A stretch of DNA of 40,434 nucleotides from Candidatus Omnitrophota bacterium (GTDB lineage: Bacteria; Omnitrophota; Gorgyraeia; Zapsychrales; Zapsychraceae): assembly GCA_016931055.1 (NCBI GenBank), contig JAFGFL010000027.1, positions 1-40,434 on the forward strand. Direction: 5' to 3'. Positions within the stretch are counted from its first letter, which is position 1, and each line of letters begins with the position of its first letter. This document shows, in pieces, positions 9,422 to 17,891 of the stretch. The position numbers and the translations under genes were made by a program. The notes beneath the pieces are model-generated. The model searched no databases. It had not been told where the DNA came from and worked only from the letters and a program-made list of their open reading frames with translations.

Positions 9422-12400
9422 TTCTTTTCCTGTCCATTTAAAGTATTTTTGATCCTTGATTCAAAAATTGAATAAAGTGTCGGGATAAATAACAATGTGA
9501 TCAGGGTCGATACCGTTAATCCGCCAAACATGGTGATTCCCAAAGGCCGCCATGTTTCTGATCCGGTCCCGGAGGATAATGCCAAGGGCAGGATCCCGGC
9601 CAATGTTGAAAGGGTCGTCATTAAGACCGGGCGAAAACGATCATGCCCTGCTGTGGTAATCGCATCATTAAGGGAATATCCGCGTGCACGAAGAAGAATG
9701 ATATAACTGATCAACACGATTGCATTATTCACGACAATTCCCATGAGCATAATTGCTCCCAGATAGCTGATAATATTAAAAGTCGTGCGCGTAAGGACGA
9801 GCGCAAGAATGACCCCGATAAAGGTAAAAGGTATGGCGAACATAATGATGAACGGATCCAATAATGATTCAAATTGGGCAGCCATGACCATATAAACCAG
9901 AATGATGCCAAGCAGCAATAATAACCCGAGGTCACGAAAAGCCTTCTTTTGCTCTTCAGCCTCACCCCCGAAGTTTACCATGACAGAAGACGGTATGATA
10001 ACTCTTTTAAGGCCTTTTTTAATATCTTCAATCACTTTTCCGGACGAACGTTTATAGGTATTGGCTTCAACACGCACCACACGCTCACGATTCTGGCGTT
10101 CGATATCCAATGGGCCTAAAGCTTCTTTGATGCGGGCGATGTTCGAAAATCTTACCAACTGCTGGGTGACGGGTGAGAAAATTGTTAAGTTATTGATATC
10201 TTCGATCGATTGCCTGGACGATTCCTCCAGACGGACATAAATATCGTACGTTTGGCCGTATTCGCGGTACTTTGTTGCCGTTGACCCTTGGATAGACGTT
10301 TTTAAACTTCCCGCAATGGTGCTCATATTTAAACCCAAGCTGCCAGCTTTTTGACGGTCAATCTCGATTTGCAGTTCCGGACGACGCAGTTCACGCGAAA
10401 TGGTCACGTCAACAGCCCCGGGGACTTTTTCGACGATCGTTTTGATGTCTGCCGCGACCTTATCGGTTTCTTCAAAAGAATTGCCGATAATTTCGATCTG
10501 AATAGCCTTGCCTCCCATGCCCGTGATCATCCGGCCAACAGGGTTGCCGGCTTGGACATCGATCTTCATGACACCAGGGATACGATTGACTTCGTTGCGC
10601 AAGAGTTGAGCAACTTCCCAAACGGTTCGCTTCCGTTTGGTCTTGGGCAATAATTTTACGCCGGAAGTTATGATGTTTTCTCCTGAGTCCTGCCCCATGC
10701 CTCTGCCTTGACTGGCGATCTCCCCGCAACGAGAGAAATAATACTGAGCTTCTTTAACTTTATCGACCATGATCGCTTCGATCCTTTGCGCAACCTTATC
10801 CGTCTCTTCCAATCGCGTGCCAAGCGGTAGATGTATGGTTAAACGCACGTCTCCCGTATCTTCTTCCGGCGCAAATTCGGTTTCAACAAAATTCGCCAAA
10901 AGGAGGATTGTTGCGATTAAGAAACCCGAGAATCCCAAAATAATGAATTTTTTATGCTGCAAAGCCCATCCTAAAGCGCGCGCATAACGCTCTTCAGACC
11001 GCTTTAAGACATTTTCCGAAACAGCATAAAACCTTGAAAACAAATTCGTTGTTTCAGATGTAACCTGGGTCTTCGCCAGCCATTTCGAAGAAAGCATGGG
11101 GCTGAATGTTACAGCCGTGAAGAAAGAAGCCAGCAATGTGACGGTGACGATAACGGCCAATTCCCCAAAGAAAATACCGATGATGCCCGGGATAAAAAGC
11201 ATGGGCAAAAATACGACAACGGTGGTTAACATCGATGCGCCAACGGCCAAAAACATTTCCTGCGTGCCATAAATAGCCGCTTCTTTGGGACGGTTCCCCC
11301 GATCGATCTTGCGGCAGATATTATCGACAACGACAATCGCATTATCGACAACCATGCCTGTGGCAATGGCAAGTGATGACAAGCTGATGGTATTAATCGT
11401 GCGGCCGCTTAAAAAAAGGTAAATAAAAGCAATTAATAGAGAAAAGGGGATCGTTAACGCGATGATTAAACTTGGAAAAAATCTTCGTAAGAAAAACCAA
11501 ACAACAAAAATGACTAAAAAAATACCGATAAAAACCGATGACCGGAGGGTATCTAACGAATCAATAATGTCTTGAGAGGTGTCAAAAATAGTGTTGATCT
11601 TGACATCGGCCGGCAATGTGGGAGCCAGTTCTTTGAGCCTTTTCTTTATGCGGTTGGCGACTTCAACCGTATTGGTATCTGTTTGCTTGAGGATCAGCAT
11701 CATTAACCCTCGGCGCCTATTGATTCGCACGTTAAGAGTGATTTCCTTGAAACTGTCCTCGACACGGGCTATATCCTTAAGATAAAGGTACTTGCCGTCG
11801 CGCTTGCCTAAAATCACAGAGTTGATATCCTCTGGGGAGGAAAATTCCCCAGGCAAACGAATGAGATAGTCCGTCAGTCCTGTCTTTAATTTCCCGATAG
11901 GCTGTTGGATGTTTTCCTGTTGAAGGGCCTTTTGAATATCGATAATGGAAAGGCCGTACGCCTCTAATCGTTGCCGGTCGATCCAGACGTTGATTTGCCG
12001 CTCCAGCGCTCCAAAGAGCTGAATGGTTCCCACCCCGGGCAATTGCCGTAACGCATCGGCAACTCGTTTGTCAATCAGATCATATAATTGGGGGTACGTT
12101 TCTTGGGCCGTAATCCCTAAAAACAGTATGGGGATGCTGGCCGTATTGAACTTAAAAATAAACGGATTATCCATCTCATTGGGGATATCGGGAAGAAACC
12201 GCTTGGATAAGTCGATCCTGTCACGTACGTCATTCGATGCCGCGTCAAGATTTGTCCCCCAGATGAATTTAAGGGAAATGATGGAAACCCCTTCGGAAGA
12301 ACTGGAAGTGATCTTCTCAATCCCTGGCGTTGTCGCCAATTGGTTTTCTAGCGGCTCGGTGACTTTAACCTCGACATCCTCCGGGCTTGCGCCGGGGTAT

Positions 12401-12549
12401 GCCGAGATGACCGTAATAACCGGCGGCTCGATTTTCGGGAAACTATCAATGCCGATGCGCGTCAGACAATATCCTGCGATGATGAGGATAGAGCAGAAAA
12501 TCATCAAATTCGTAATAGGACGCTTGACGCCAAATTCAGGTAAATTCAT
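9418..12549 (-). CDS. RND efflux transporter permease, HAE1/AcrB-like
   Basis: An inner-membrane proton-driven pump of 1043 residues, full length for the AcrB family. It shows the internal duplication: N-terminal helix at 11-30, porter domain to about 335, helices from 338 with the TM4 motif GMVVDNAIVVVDN (D402, N403), a second porter domain from about 560, and C-terminal helices with MGIVVNNAIVLISY. In AcrB two adjacent aspartates stand at the TM4 position; here the second is Asn, which also occurs in other HAE-type pumps. It lacks the charged TM4 residues of heavy-metal pumps, so organic substrates are more likely, though unproven. It starts 3 bases after the adaptor gene and its stop overlaps the PII-like start. 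Confidence 0.93.
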   Translation of the reverse strand: MNLPEFGVKRPITNLMIFCSILIIAGYCLTRIGIDSFPKIEPPVITVISAYPGASPEDVEVKVTEPLENQLATTPGIEKITSSSSEGVSIISLKFIWGTNLDAASNDVRDRIDLSKRFLPDIPNEMDNPFIFKFNTASIPILFLGITAQETYPQLYDLIDKRVADALRQLPGVGTIQLFGALERQINVWIDRQRLEAYGLSIIDIQKALQQENIQQPIGKLKTGLTDYLIRLPGEFSSPEDINSVILGKRDGKYLYLKDIARVEDSFKEITLNVRINRRRGLMMLILKQTDTNTVEVANRIKKRLKELAPTLPADVKINTIFDTSQDIIDSLDTLRSSVFIGIFLVIFVVWFFLRRFFPSLIIALTIPFSLLIAFIYLFLSGRTINTISLSSLAIATGMVVDNAIVVVDNICRKIDRGNRPKEAAIYGTQEMFLAVGASMLTTVVVFLPMLFIPGIIGIFFGELAVIVTVTLLASFFTAVTFSPMLSSKWLAKTQVTSETTNLFSRFYAVSENVLKRSEERYARALGWALQHKKFIILGFSGFLIATILLLANFVETEFAPEEDTGDVRLTIHLPLGTRLEETDKVAQRIEAIMVDKVKEAQYYFSRCGEIASQGRGMGQDSGENIITSGVKLLPKTKRKRTVWEVAQLLRNEVNRIPGVMKIDVQAGNPVGRMITGMGGKAIQIEIIGNSFEETDKVAADIKTIVEKVPGAVDVTISRELRRPELQIEIDRQKAGSLGLNMSTIAGSLKTSIQGSTATKYREYGQTYDIYVRLEESSRQSIEDINNLTIFSPVTQQLVRFSNIARIKEALGPLDIERQNRERVVRVEANTYKRSSGKVIEDIKKGLKRVIIPSSVMVNFGGEAEEQKKAFRDLGLLLLLGIILVYMVMAAQFESLLDPFIIMFAIPFTFIGVILALVLTRTTFNIISYLGAIMLMGIVVNNAIVLISYIILLRARGYSLNDAITTAGHDRFRPVLMTTLSTLAGILPLALSSGTGSETWRPLGITMFGGLTVSTLITLLFIPTLYSIFESRIKNTLNGQEKK

Positions 12550-12552
12550 AGA

Positions 12553-13449
12553 TTATTCTTCCGCGGTTACGGAAACCCCTTCAGTGAGTTTTTGTTGGCC
12601 CATGATGACGACATGATCCCCTTCTGCTAAGCCTTGCCGGATTTCGATGTACGGGCCTTGCTGAATGCCAGGGGTGACGTTTTGAAGATGCGCTTTTTGA
12701 TCTTTGACAACATAAACAGAAAATTCATTCCCTTGCCCGATCAAGGCTTCTTTTAAGACCACCGGAACCGCCTTTTGTTCTTGGATGATCAACAGCACTC
12801 TTGCAAACATGCCGGATTTCAATTTATGGTCTTGATTACCGATGAGAATTTCTATAGGCGCGCTGCGCGTTGTGGTATCAACGACAGGACTGATCTTGGT
12901 CACCTGCCCTGAAAAACTTTTCTCCGGATAGGGATCGAGCTTAATGGCCGCCGGTTGCCCAACCGCGATTTTCGGCAGATAAATTTCAGGCAGTTCCAGG
13001 TTGATCTTCACCTGATCGATATCAACGACCAGCGCCACAGGCGTTTGCGGGCTCACGTTCGTGCCGATATCCGCATACACGCGGCCGACAAATCCCGTTA
13101 AGGGGCTTTCAACAGGCGCGCGCTCAAATTTTAGCCCCACTTCATCCCGGTCAACATAAGCGATCACATCGCCTTTTTGGACCAGGTCGCCTTCGCCTTT
13201 TAGCTTTTCCATAATCTTACCGGTAACCTTGGGATAAACAGCGACTTCGGCTTGGCCCTTAATATCGCCGATATATTCAATCGTTTCCTGGATGTCACGC
13301 GAAACGATTTTCATAATTCGCACAGGGACCGTTGTTCCGTTGGTAGATTGTTGTTGGGTTGCCTCTTTTTGCGCGCCTGTGCGTTTAAAAAAGATTACGG
13401 CAATGAGAACGATCAACAAAAATATCAAAATGCGTTGGGTCTTTTGCAT
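12553..13449 (-). CDS. RND periplasmic adaptor (membrane fusion protein), very short hairpin
   Basis: A 298-residue adaptor with an N-terminal membrane anchor (residues 6-21). The two lipoyl halves, about 68-100 and 114-145, are separated by only about 13 residues (RDEVGLKFERAPV), where typical adaptors have a long alpha-helical hairpin. The beta-barrel follows (about 147-225, with KLDPYPEKSFSGQVTKISP) and then a membrane-proximal domain ending in VSVTAEE. Family adaptors bridge the RND pump and TolC; here the TolC-contacting hairpin is almost gone. The ATG overlaps the tolC stop codon (TAATG) and has a GGGAGG ribosome site inside the tolC end. Operon position makes the pump role very likely. 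Confidence 0.9.
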   Translation of the reverse strand: MQKTQRILIFLLIVLIAVIFFKRTGAQKEATQQQSTNGTTVPVRIMKIVSRDIQETIEYIGDIKGQAEVAVYPKVTGKIMEKLKGEGDLVQKGDVIAYVDRDEVGLKFERAPVESPLTGFVGRVYADIGTNVSPQTPVALVVDIDQVKINLELPEIYLPKIAVGQPAAIKLDPYPEKSFSGQVTKISPVVDTTTRSAPIEILIGNQDHKLKSGMFARVLLIIQEQKAVPVVLKEALIGQGNEFSVYVVKDQKAHLQNVTPGIQQGPYIEIRQGLAEGDHVVIMGQQKLTEGVSVTAEE

Positions 13450-14711
13450 TAAAAACCTCCCGTAGCTTTGTCAAAATCGCTTTTGGCAATGATGTAATTA
13501 TAAATGGCTTGGTTTTTCGAGAATAGGGCCACGCGGTAGCTCAGCATGGCATCTTCCTCATCCAGAGAACTTGCCAGGCCTTTGCTGGCCTTGGATTGCA
13601 TGGAAACAAGATTATTTCGGTAGAGTTTGTGCGAGGCCTCGTATTTTTTGACTTCGGCAATGGCATTCTTAAGGCTCAGATGGGACGTCTTCAGTTCCAG
13701 CCGGATGTCTTTGGTGAGTTTTTCGCGCAAGATCTTTGTCCGATTCAAATCGGAAATTGCTTGGTTGATCTTGGCCTTTGTTGCCCAACCGTCAAAAAAC
13801 GGCCAGGAAACATTGATGCCAAAGGTATGATAGTCCCAAGTCTCCTGGGTGGCGACGCCGCTTACGACCGGACGATTATAATAGTCCCAGGAGGCGAAAA
13901 CACTCGGACGGTTCTCGGCTTTGGCCACTTCGATCGCTTTTTGATTGGCCATTTCCTGAGCTTCGTATTGTTTGATTTCGGGTCTATTCTTCATGGCTTC
14001 GAGAAAACCTTCTTCAATGGCCATTTCTTTAGGTTCGTATATAAATTCGGCCTCGGGCTTGATTGTCACGGACTCATCCACATGCAGCAAATTCTTTAAA
14101 AGATCTTGGGCAGATTCAACTTGAAGATAGGAATCCTGATAAACGTATCGGACGCTCTCCAACGATTCTTTGAGCTTGAGAATATCCAGCTCCGACACAA
14201 GCCCCTTCTCAAAACGCATTTCAAACGAATCAAGATGATTTTGAGTGTTGTCTAAGATCTCTTTATTCAATTGGGCGAATTCCTGAGCCAAGAGCAAAGT
14301 GTAAAAACTTTTTTTGACCGCCAGGGCTGTCTCCAGCCTTGTCTTGTCCAACAAAGACTCAGTTACGCGCATCTGATATTCATTTTGTTCAATGGCATTG
14401 AGGGTCTTCCCTGCCTTATAGAGATATTGTTTGGCCGATAGTTGCGCGGTTGTTTGCGTTAAGTCATTCGGGTAAAAATGTTTTACCACGGATTCACCGG
14501 CGACGATATTTAAGGTAGGCCAGAGGGCGGCTTGGCTCTCCTTGATCTTCTCTTTGCTTTTATTGATGTCTTCCGTTTGGAGTAAAATGTTTGGATTATC
14601 GCGCAATGCCAGGGCAATGGCTTCCTGCAATGTGAGAACGGTTTCCTGGGCAAAGGCAGGCGCCGCAAACGTGAATAGCCCTACAATGGATATGAAGTGA
14701 AAGAATTTCAT
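13449..14711 (-). CDS. TolC family outer-membrane efflux protein
   Basis: A 420-residue protein with a clear signal peptide (hydrophobic core 5-17, cleavage after the AFA of PAFAQE) and the two-repeat coiled-coil pattern of TolC: VLTLQEAIALALRDNPNILL at the start of the first repeat and the RPEIKQYEAQEMANQKAIEVA segment beginning the second. The repeats form the trimeric outer-membrane barrel and periplasmic tunnel. It is first among the three pump genes, overlaps marR by 4 bases (ATGA) and the adaptor by 1 base, so levels of all parts are likely linked. No lipoprotein cysteine follows the signal peptide. Confidence 0.92.
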   Translation of the reverse strand: MKFFHFISIVGLFTFAAPAFAQETVLTLQEAIALALRDNPNILLQTEDINKSKEKIKESQAALWPTLNIVAGESVVKHFYPNDLTQTTAQLSAKQYLYKAGKTLNAIEQNEYQMRVTESLLDKTRLETALAVKKSFYTLLLAQEFAQLNKEILDNTQNHLDSFEMRFEKGLVSELDILKLKESLESVRYVYQDSYLQVESAQDLLKNLLHVDESVTIKPEAEFIYEPKEMAIEEGFLEAMKNRPEIKQYEAQEMANQKAIEVAKAENRPSVFASWDYYNRPVVSGVATQETWDYHTFGINVSWPFFDGWATKAKINQAISDLNRTKILREKLTKDIRLELKTSHLSLKNAIAEVKKYEASHKLYRNNLVSMQSKASKGLASSLDEEDAMLSYRVALFSKNQAIYNYIIAKSDFDKATGGF

Positions 14712-15175
14712 TTTTTGTCACTCGCGGCATCTTCAGTGCCATGCAAAATATTTTTGACTTTTTGAATAATGGTTAAATACGCGGTTCGTTCTTCAGATGA
14801 CAATTTTGAAAAGACATCCAGAATCAAATTGCGCTTCTTTTGTAAATATTTTTTAAGAAGGGCCTTCCCTTTCAACGTGAGTCGTGTTTTGATAATACGA
14901 CGGTCTTTTTGGTCAAAGATACGCTCCACGAAATTATGACGAACTAGCCGATCAACGATCCCGGTCATTGTCGCCATGGATACTCCCAAGGCCTGAGCCA
15001 GATCCTTCATTCTCGATTCTTGTTGGTTGAACAATATCTCCATGACTAAAATTTGCTGAGGGGTGATCGACCCTTGAGAAATCGCGCCGACTTGCCGCCT
15101 GAGAAATTCACGCAAAAGCACGGGTTGGATTTCGCTAATTTTTATCGCGAAGTCATTAAGAGAAAGTTCGGTCAT
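14708..15175 (-). CDS. MarR family transcriptional regulator of the efflux operon
   Basis: A 155-residue winged-helix repressor-type protein. The DNA-binding part covers about residues 40-110: LAQALGVSMATMTGIVDRLV is the helix-turn-helix and DQKDRRIIKTRLTLKGKALL the wing, both classic MarR. An in-frame ATG at 15190 exists, but the ATG at 15175 has GGGAGG at the right distance and is chosen. The gene overlaps tolC by 4 bases and is the first gene of the efflux operon, so it probably represses its own promoter and is released by a pump substrate. A palindrome sits directly on that promoter (15317-15347). Specific ligand unknown. Confidence 0.9.
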   Translation of the reverse strand: MTELSLNDFAIKISEIQPVLLREFLRRQVGAISQGSITPQQILVMEILFNQQESRMKDLAQALGVSMATMTGIVDRLVRHNFVERIFDQKDRRIIKTRLTLKGKALLKKYLQKKRNLILDVFSKLSSEERTAYLTIIQKVKNILHGTEDAASDKK

Positions 15176-15316
15176 AAGACCTCCCGTCATTTTTCCGTAT
15201 TCCTATGAGAAGGAAACGTTGCGGTCCGCATTTTGCGATATATCGTACTCATCCATATTTTCGATTGGGTACGGACTCGCACCAAATCGCGCCATGGAAT
15301 GGGCACGGCCTTTTTA

Positions 15317-15347
15317 TTTAGCCATACAAAATATATGCTATGCTAAA
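15317..15347. promoter_or_regulatory. candidate MarR operator palindrome
   Basis: An inverted repeat has TTTAGC at 15317-15322 and GCTAAA at 15342-15347; extending inward, the arms read TTTAGCCATA and TATGCTAAA, identical but for one extra base. It covers the -10 box and most of the spacer of the marR promoter, the usual place for autorepression. Binding by the neighbouring MarR protein is inferred. Confidence 0.5.
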
Positions 15348-15358
15348 CAGTTTGTCAA
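15330..15358 (-). promoter_or_regulatory. promoter of the marR-tolC-adaptor-RND-PII operon
   Basis: On the minus strand, TTGACA (15358-15353), a 17-base spacer and TATATT (15335-15330) form a near-consensus housekeeping promoter about 155 bases before the marR ATG. It is the best promoter-like match I found in the window. Confidence 0.65.
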
Positions 15359-15377
15359 TAGATTTCTCACATTTTTT

Positions 15378-15406
15378 TTGAAATATGATGCTGAAAATAG
15401 TAGAAT
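15378..15406 (+). promoter_or_regulatory. promoter for the NSS symporter gene
   Basis: TTGAAA (15378-15383), 17 bases, then TAGAAT (15401-15406). The start codon at 15416 is only 9 bases after the -10 box, so the transcript would be almost leaderless, in line with the poor ribosome site upstream of that ATG. Alternatively the real promoter lies further upstream and shares the region with the marR promoter. Confidence 0.4.
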
Positions 15407-15415
15407 GAGTGGGTT

Positions 15416-16960
15416 ATGAAACCTTTACGCGACACATGGCGGTCCCGCTTAGGGATTATTATGGCCGTTGCCGGTTCGGCTCTAGGCTTAGGGAATTTCC
15501 TGCGGTTCCCTGCCAAGGCCGTTACCAATGGCGGCGGGGCTTTTATGATCCCTTACCTTGTATCTCTTTTTCTTCTTGGGATTCCTTTGATGTGGATCGA
15601 ATGGACATTGGGCCGTTACGGCGGAGGGTTCGGCCACGGCACAGCCCCGGGCATTTTTCACAGCATCCGGAAGAAAAACCGTTTTTTAAAATATTTCGGC
15701 GTCATTGGCATCTTCGGGCCGTTGGTCATCTTTATTTATTATTCGTACATAGAATCTTGGACTCTGGCCTACAGTTTTTTTTCCATGACAAAAAAGATTT
15801 CAGGCCTTACCGACACGGTGTCGCTGAAAACTTTCTTAAGCGGCTTTCAAGGGCTTGAAACCAACCAGTATTTTGACACTATCGGTTACGCTTATTTCTT
15901 TTTTCTTTTGACATTTGCCCTGAATATTGGAGTTATCTACTATGGCATTCGCGGCGGTATTGAACGTCTGTGTAAGATCGCCATGCCGCTTTTGTTTCTT
16001 TTTGCGATCATTTTATGCATCCGAGTTCTAACATTAGGGACACCTAATCCCGCCTTTCCTGATTGGAATGTCAACAATGGTTTGGGATTTATGTGGAACC
16101 CGGATTTCACGGCGCTTAAATCCGCCAAGGTCTGGCTGGAGGCCGCCGGCCAGATATTCTTTACGCTCAGCGTTGGCATCGGAGTCATTTTGACATATGC
16201 CAGTTATCTCTCCAAAGGGGATGACGTGACGTTATCCGGGCTTACTGCTTCCAGTCTCAATGAAATGGCGGAGGTGATCTTGGGCGGCAGTATTGTGATC
16301 CCGGCCGCGTTTATGTTTTTCGGCCCCGTTGAAATCCAAAATATCGCACAATCAGGAATTTTCAATTTAGGATTTGTGACCATACCGTCGGTTTTGAACC
16401 GCCTTCCTTTATCTGAGATTCTGGGATTCTTTTGGTTCGGATTGCTGTTCTTGGCCGGAATAACGTCCTCGGTCTCTTTGGCCCAGCCGGCAATCTCATT
16501 CTTGGAAGACGAGTTTGATATCACCCGAAAAAAGGCCGTGACCATCTTTGGGATCGTTTCCTTTATCCTCTGTCAACCGGTCATATTTTTTCTTAAGAAC
16601 GGCGTGGTGGACGAATTGGACTTCTGGGGCGGCACTTTTTTCCTGGTTATTTTCGCGACGATTGAGACCATTCTGTTTGTGTGGGTATTCGGTATGGAGA
16701 ATGCCTGGAAAGAAATCCACCATGGCGCAGACCTTGAAATACCAAAATTTTATAAATTCATCATCAAATTTGTCACGCCAGGATTTTTGATCGTTATTTT
16801 GTTGATGTGGTTTGTACAGGAATGGTGGCCGATCATCATCATGAAAAATGTCGCGCCGGCGAACCGGATTTTTGTGCTGGGAACGCGCGCCGGTTTATTT
16901 TTATTATTTGCGACCTTGGCCATCCTCGTGAAGTTGGCCTGGAAAAGAAAACAATTGTAA
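15416..16960 (+). CDS. sodium-dependent NSS/SNF family transporter (MetP-like)
   Basis: An inner-membrane sodium symporter of 514 residues. It opens with the family signature SRLGIIMAVAGSALGLGNFLRFP, which forms the unwound first helix and sodium site, and continues with about 12 hydrophobic segments. Bacterial NSS proteins take up amino acids (tryptophan, leucine, alanine, methionine) or related compounds with Na+; the substrate here cannot be read from sequence. A 34-residue MetS-like protein follows 21 bases later, as in MetP/MetS methionine and alanine importers, which makes an amino-acid substrate likely. The gene is divergent from the marR operon, with about 240 bases between the two start codons. 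Confidence 0.92.
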   Translation: MKPLRDTWRSRLGIIMAVAGSALGLGNFLRFPAKAVTNGGGAFMIPYLVSLFLLGIPLMWIEWTLGRYGGGFGHGTAPGIFHSIRKKNRFLKYFGVIGIFGPLVIFIYYSYIESWTLAYSFFSMTKKISGLTDTVSLKTFLSGFQGLETNQYFDTIGYAYFFFLLTFALNIGVIYYGIRGGIERLCKIAMPLLFLFAIILCIRVLTLGTPNPAFPDWNVNNGLGFMWNPDFTALKSAKVWLEAAGQIFFTLSVGIGVILTYASYLSKGDDVTLSGLTASSLNEMAEVILGGSIVIPAAFMFFGPVEIQNIAQSGIFNLGFVTIPSVLNRLPLSEILGFFWFGLLFLAGITSSVSLAQPAISFLEDEFDITRKKAVTIFGIVSFILCQPVIFFLKNGVVDELDFWGGTFFLVIFATIETILFVWVFGMENAWKEIHHGADLEIPKFYKFIIKFVTPGFLIVILLMWFVQEWWPIIIMKNVAPANRIFVLGTRAGLFLLFATLAILVKLAWKRKQL

Positions 16961-16981
16961 CCAAGAAAGCGAATAGAAACA

Positions 16982-17086
16982 ATGACGATTCAGGGCTGGA
17001 TTTTGATGGGTTTGACTTGGGGAATTATCCTTTTATTAACGGCGTTCTGTTTTATTAAAATTTTTAAGAAAAAAGTCTTAAAATAA
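16982..17086 (+). CDS. MetS-like small subunit of the NSS transporter (34 residues)
   Basis: A tiny single-helix membrane protein starting MTIQGWILMGLTWG and ending with the basic tail KIFKKKVLK. One transmembrane segment fills residues about 6-25. MetS-family proteins of 30-40 residues, encoded directly after NSS transporters, are known to be needed for methionine and alanine uptake by MetP in Corynebacterium. Position (21 bases after the symporter stop), size, a hydrophobic helix with the G-W-x-L-M-G-x-T-W-G pattern and the lysine-rich end all fit. Too short for usual gene-finding cut-offs. The match is by pattern and context. Confidence 0.75.
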   Translation: MTIQGWILMGLTWGIILLLTAFCFIKIFKKKVLK

Positions 17087-17224
17087 TTCGTCACACCAAT
17101 TACATTTTTTAACGTAATTCGATGCTAAATACGCCTCAAAAAGCGCTAAGCTCAAAATACCGATGTTTGTTTGCCTATAAATCAACAGACCTTTTTCATA
17201 AACATTGATACAACCAAAAGCAGC

Positions 17225-17875
17225 TTAGAATTCTTTCAGCCTATCCATGGATCTGGTTTCTCCGATAAAAATCATAATATCATCCGGATTAAACTTATAA
17301 TCCGGAGGCGGCATGATTCTTGTTTGACTTGTCAGTGGATTCTTAATAGCCAAAATTTCAATTCGATATTTCGTCCTCAATTCCAGGTCTTTGATCGACT
17401 TCTTGAAGAATTTTTCAGGAACAGGCAACTCAATAATATCGAAATCATCTGAGAGTTTAATCACGTCAAATATATCCGGAGATATCAGATTTCTTGCCAC
17501 CCTTTTCGCCACTTCTTCTTCAGGGTAAATAATCTCACTGGCGCCAATGGTTGACAATATCTCTCCGTGATCGGACGTGGTGGCCTTTGCGATGATCTTT
17601 TTTATGCCTATTTCCTTTAAATAATACGTGATCAAGACGCTGCTGTCTATCTTTTCGCTGATACACACAATGGCGCAATCAACATCTGTAGCAAATTTCA
17701 CTAATAATTCTTTGTTCGCCGCATTGGCGACAACGATCTGTCCGACCATATCCTTGACCATATCGGCCCGTTCTTGTTTTTCCTCTATAACTATAATCCC
17801 GACAGGGCTTTTTGTCAGTTCTGTGACTAAAGAATAGCCAAAATGACCAAGCCCAATTATCATGATATTTTGCAT
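17225..17875 (-). CDS. ktrA: KtrA/TrkA-type regulatory subunit of K+ uptake
   Basis: A 216-residue cytosolic RCK protein. The N-terminal Rossmann domain has the nucleotide-binding GLGHFG at 8-13 and an acidic EE pair at the end of the second strand; the C-terminal TrkA_C domain covers about 135-216. KtrA rings bind ATP/ADP or NAD(H) and gate KtrB. The gene starts 16 bases after ktrB and has a strong AAAGGAG ribosome site. A single RCK unit (TrkA of enterobacteria has two) supports the Ktr type. Confidence 0.9.
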   Translation of the reverse strand: MQNIMIIGLGHFGYSLVTELTKSPVGIIVIEEKQERADMVKDMVGQIVVANAANKELLVKFATDVDCAIVCISEKIDSSVLITYYLKEIGIKKIIAKATTSDHGEILSTIGASEIIYPEEEVAKRVARNLISPDIFDVIKLSDDFDIIELPVPEKFFKKSIKDLELRTKYRIEILAIKNPLTSQTRIMPPPDYKFNPDDIMIFIGETRSMDRLKEF

Positions 17876-17891
17876 ATTGAGTCACTCCTTT

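Noticed and set aside
13596-14099. 167-codon plus-strand open frame inside the tolC-like gene
   Set aside because: Antisense to a clear TolC-family gene, with no ribosome site or known domain.
17098-17119. AATTAC/GTAATT inverted repeat after the MetS-like gene, considered as a terminator
   Set aside because: Six AT-rich pairs with a 10-base loop, no GC stem and no following T-run.
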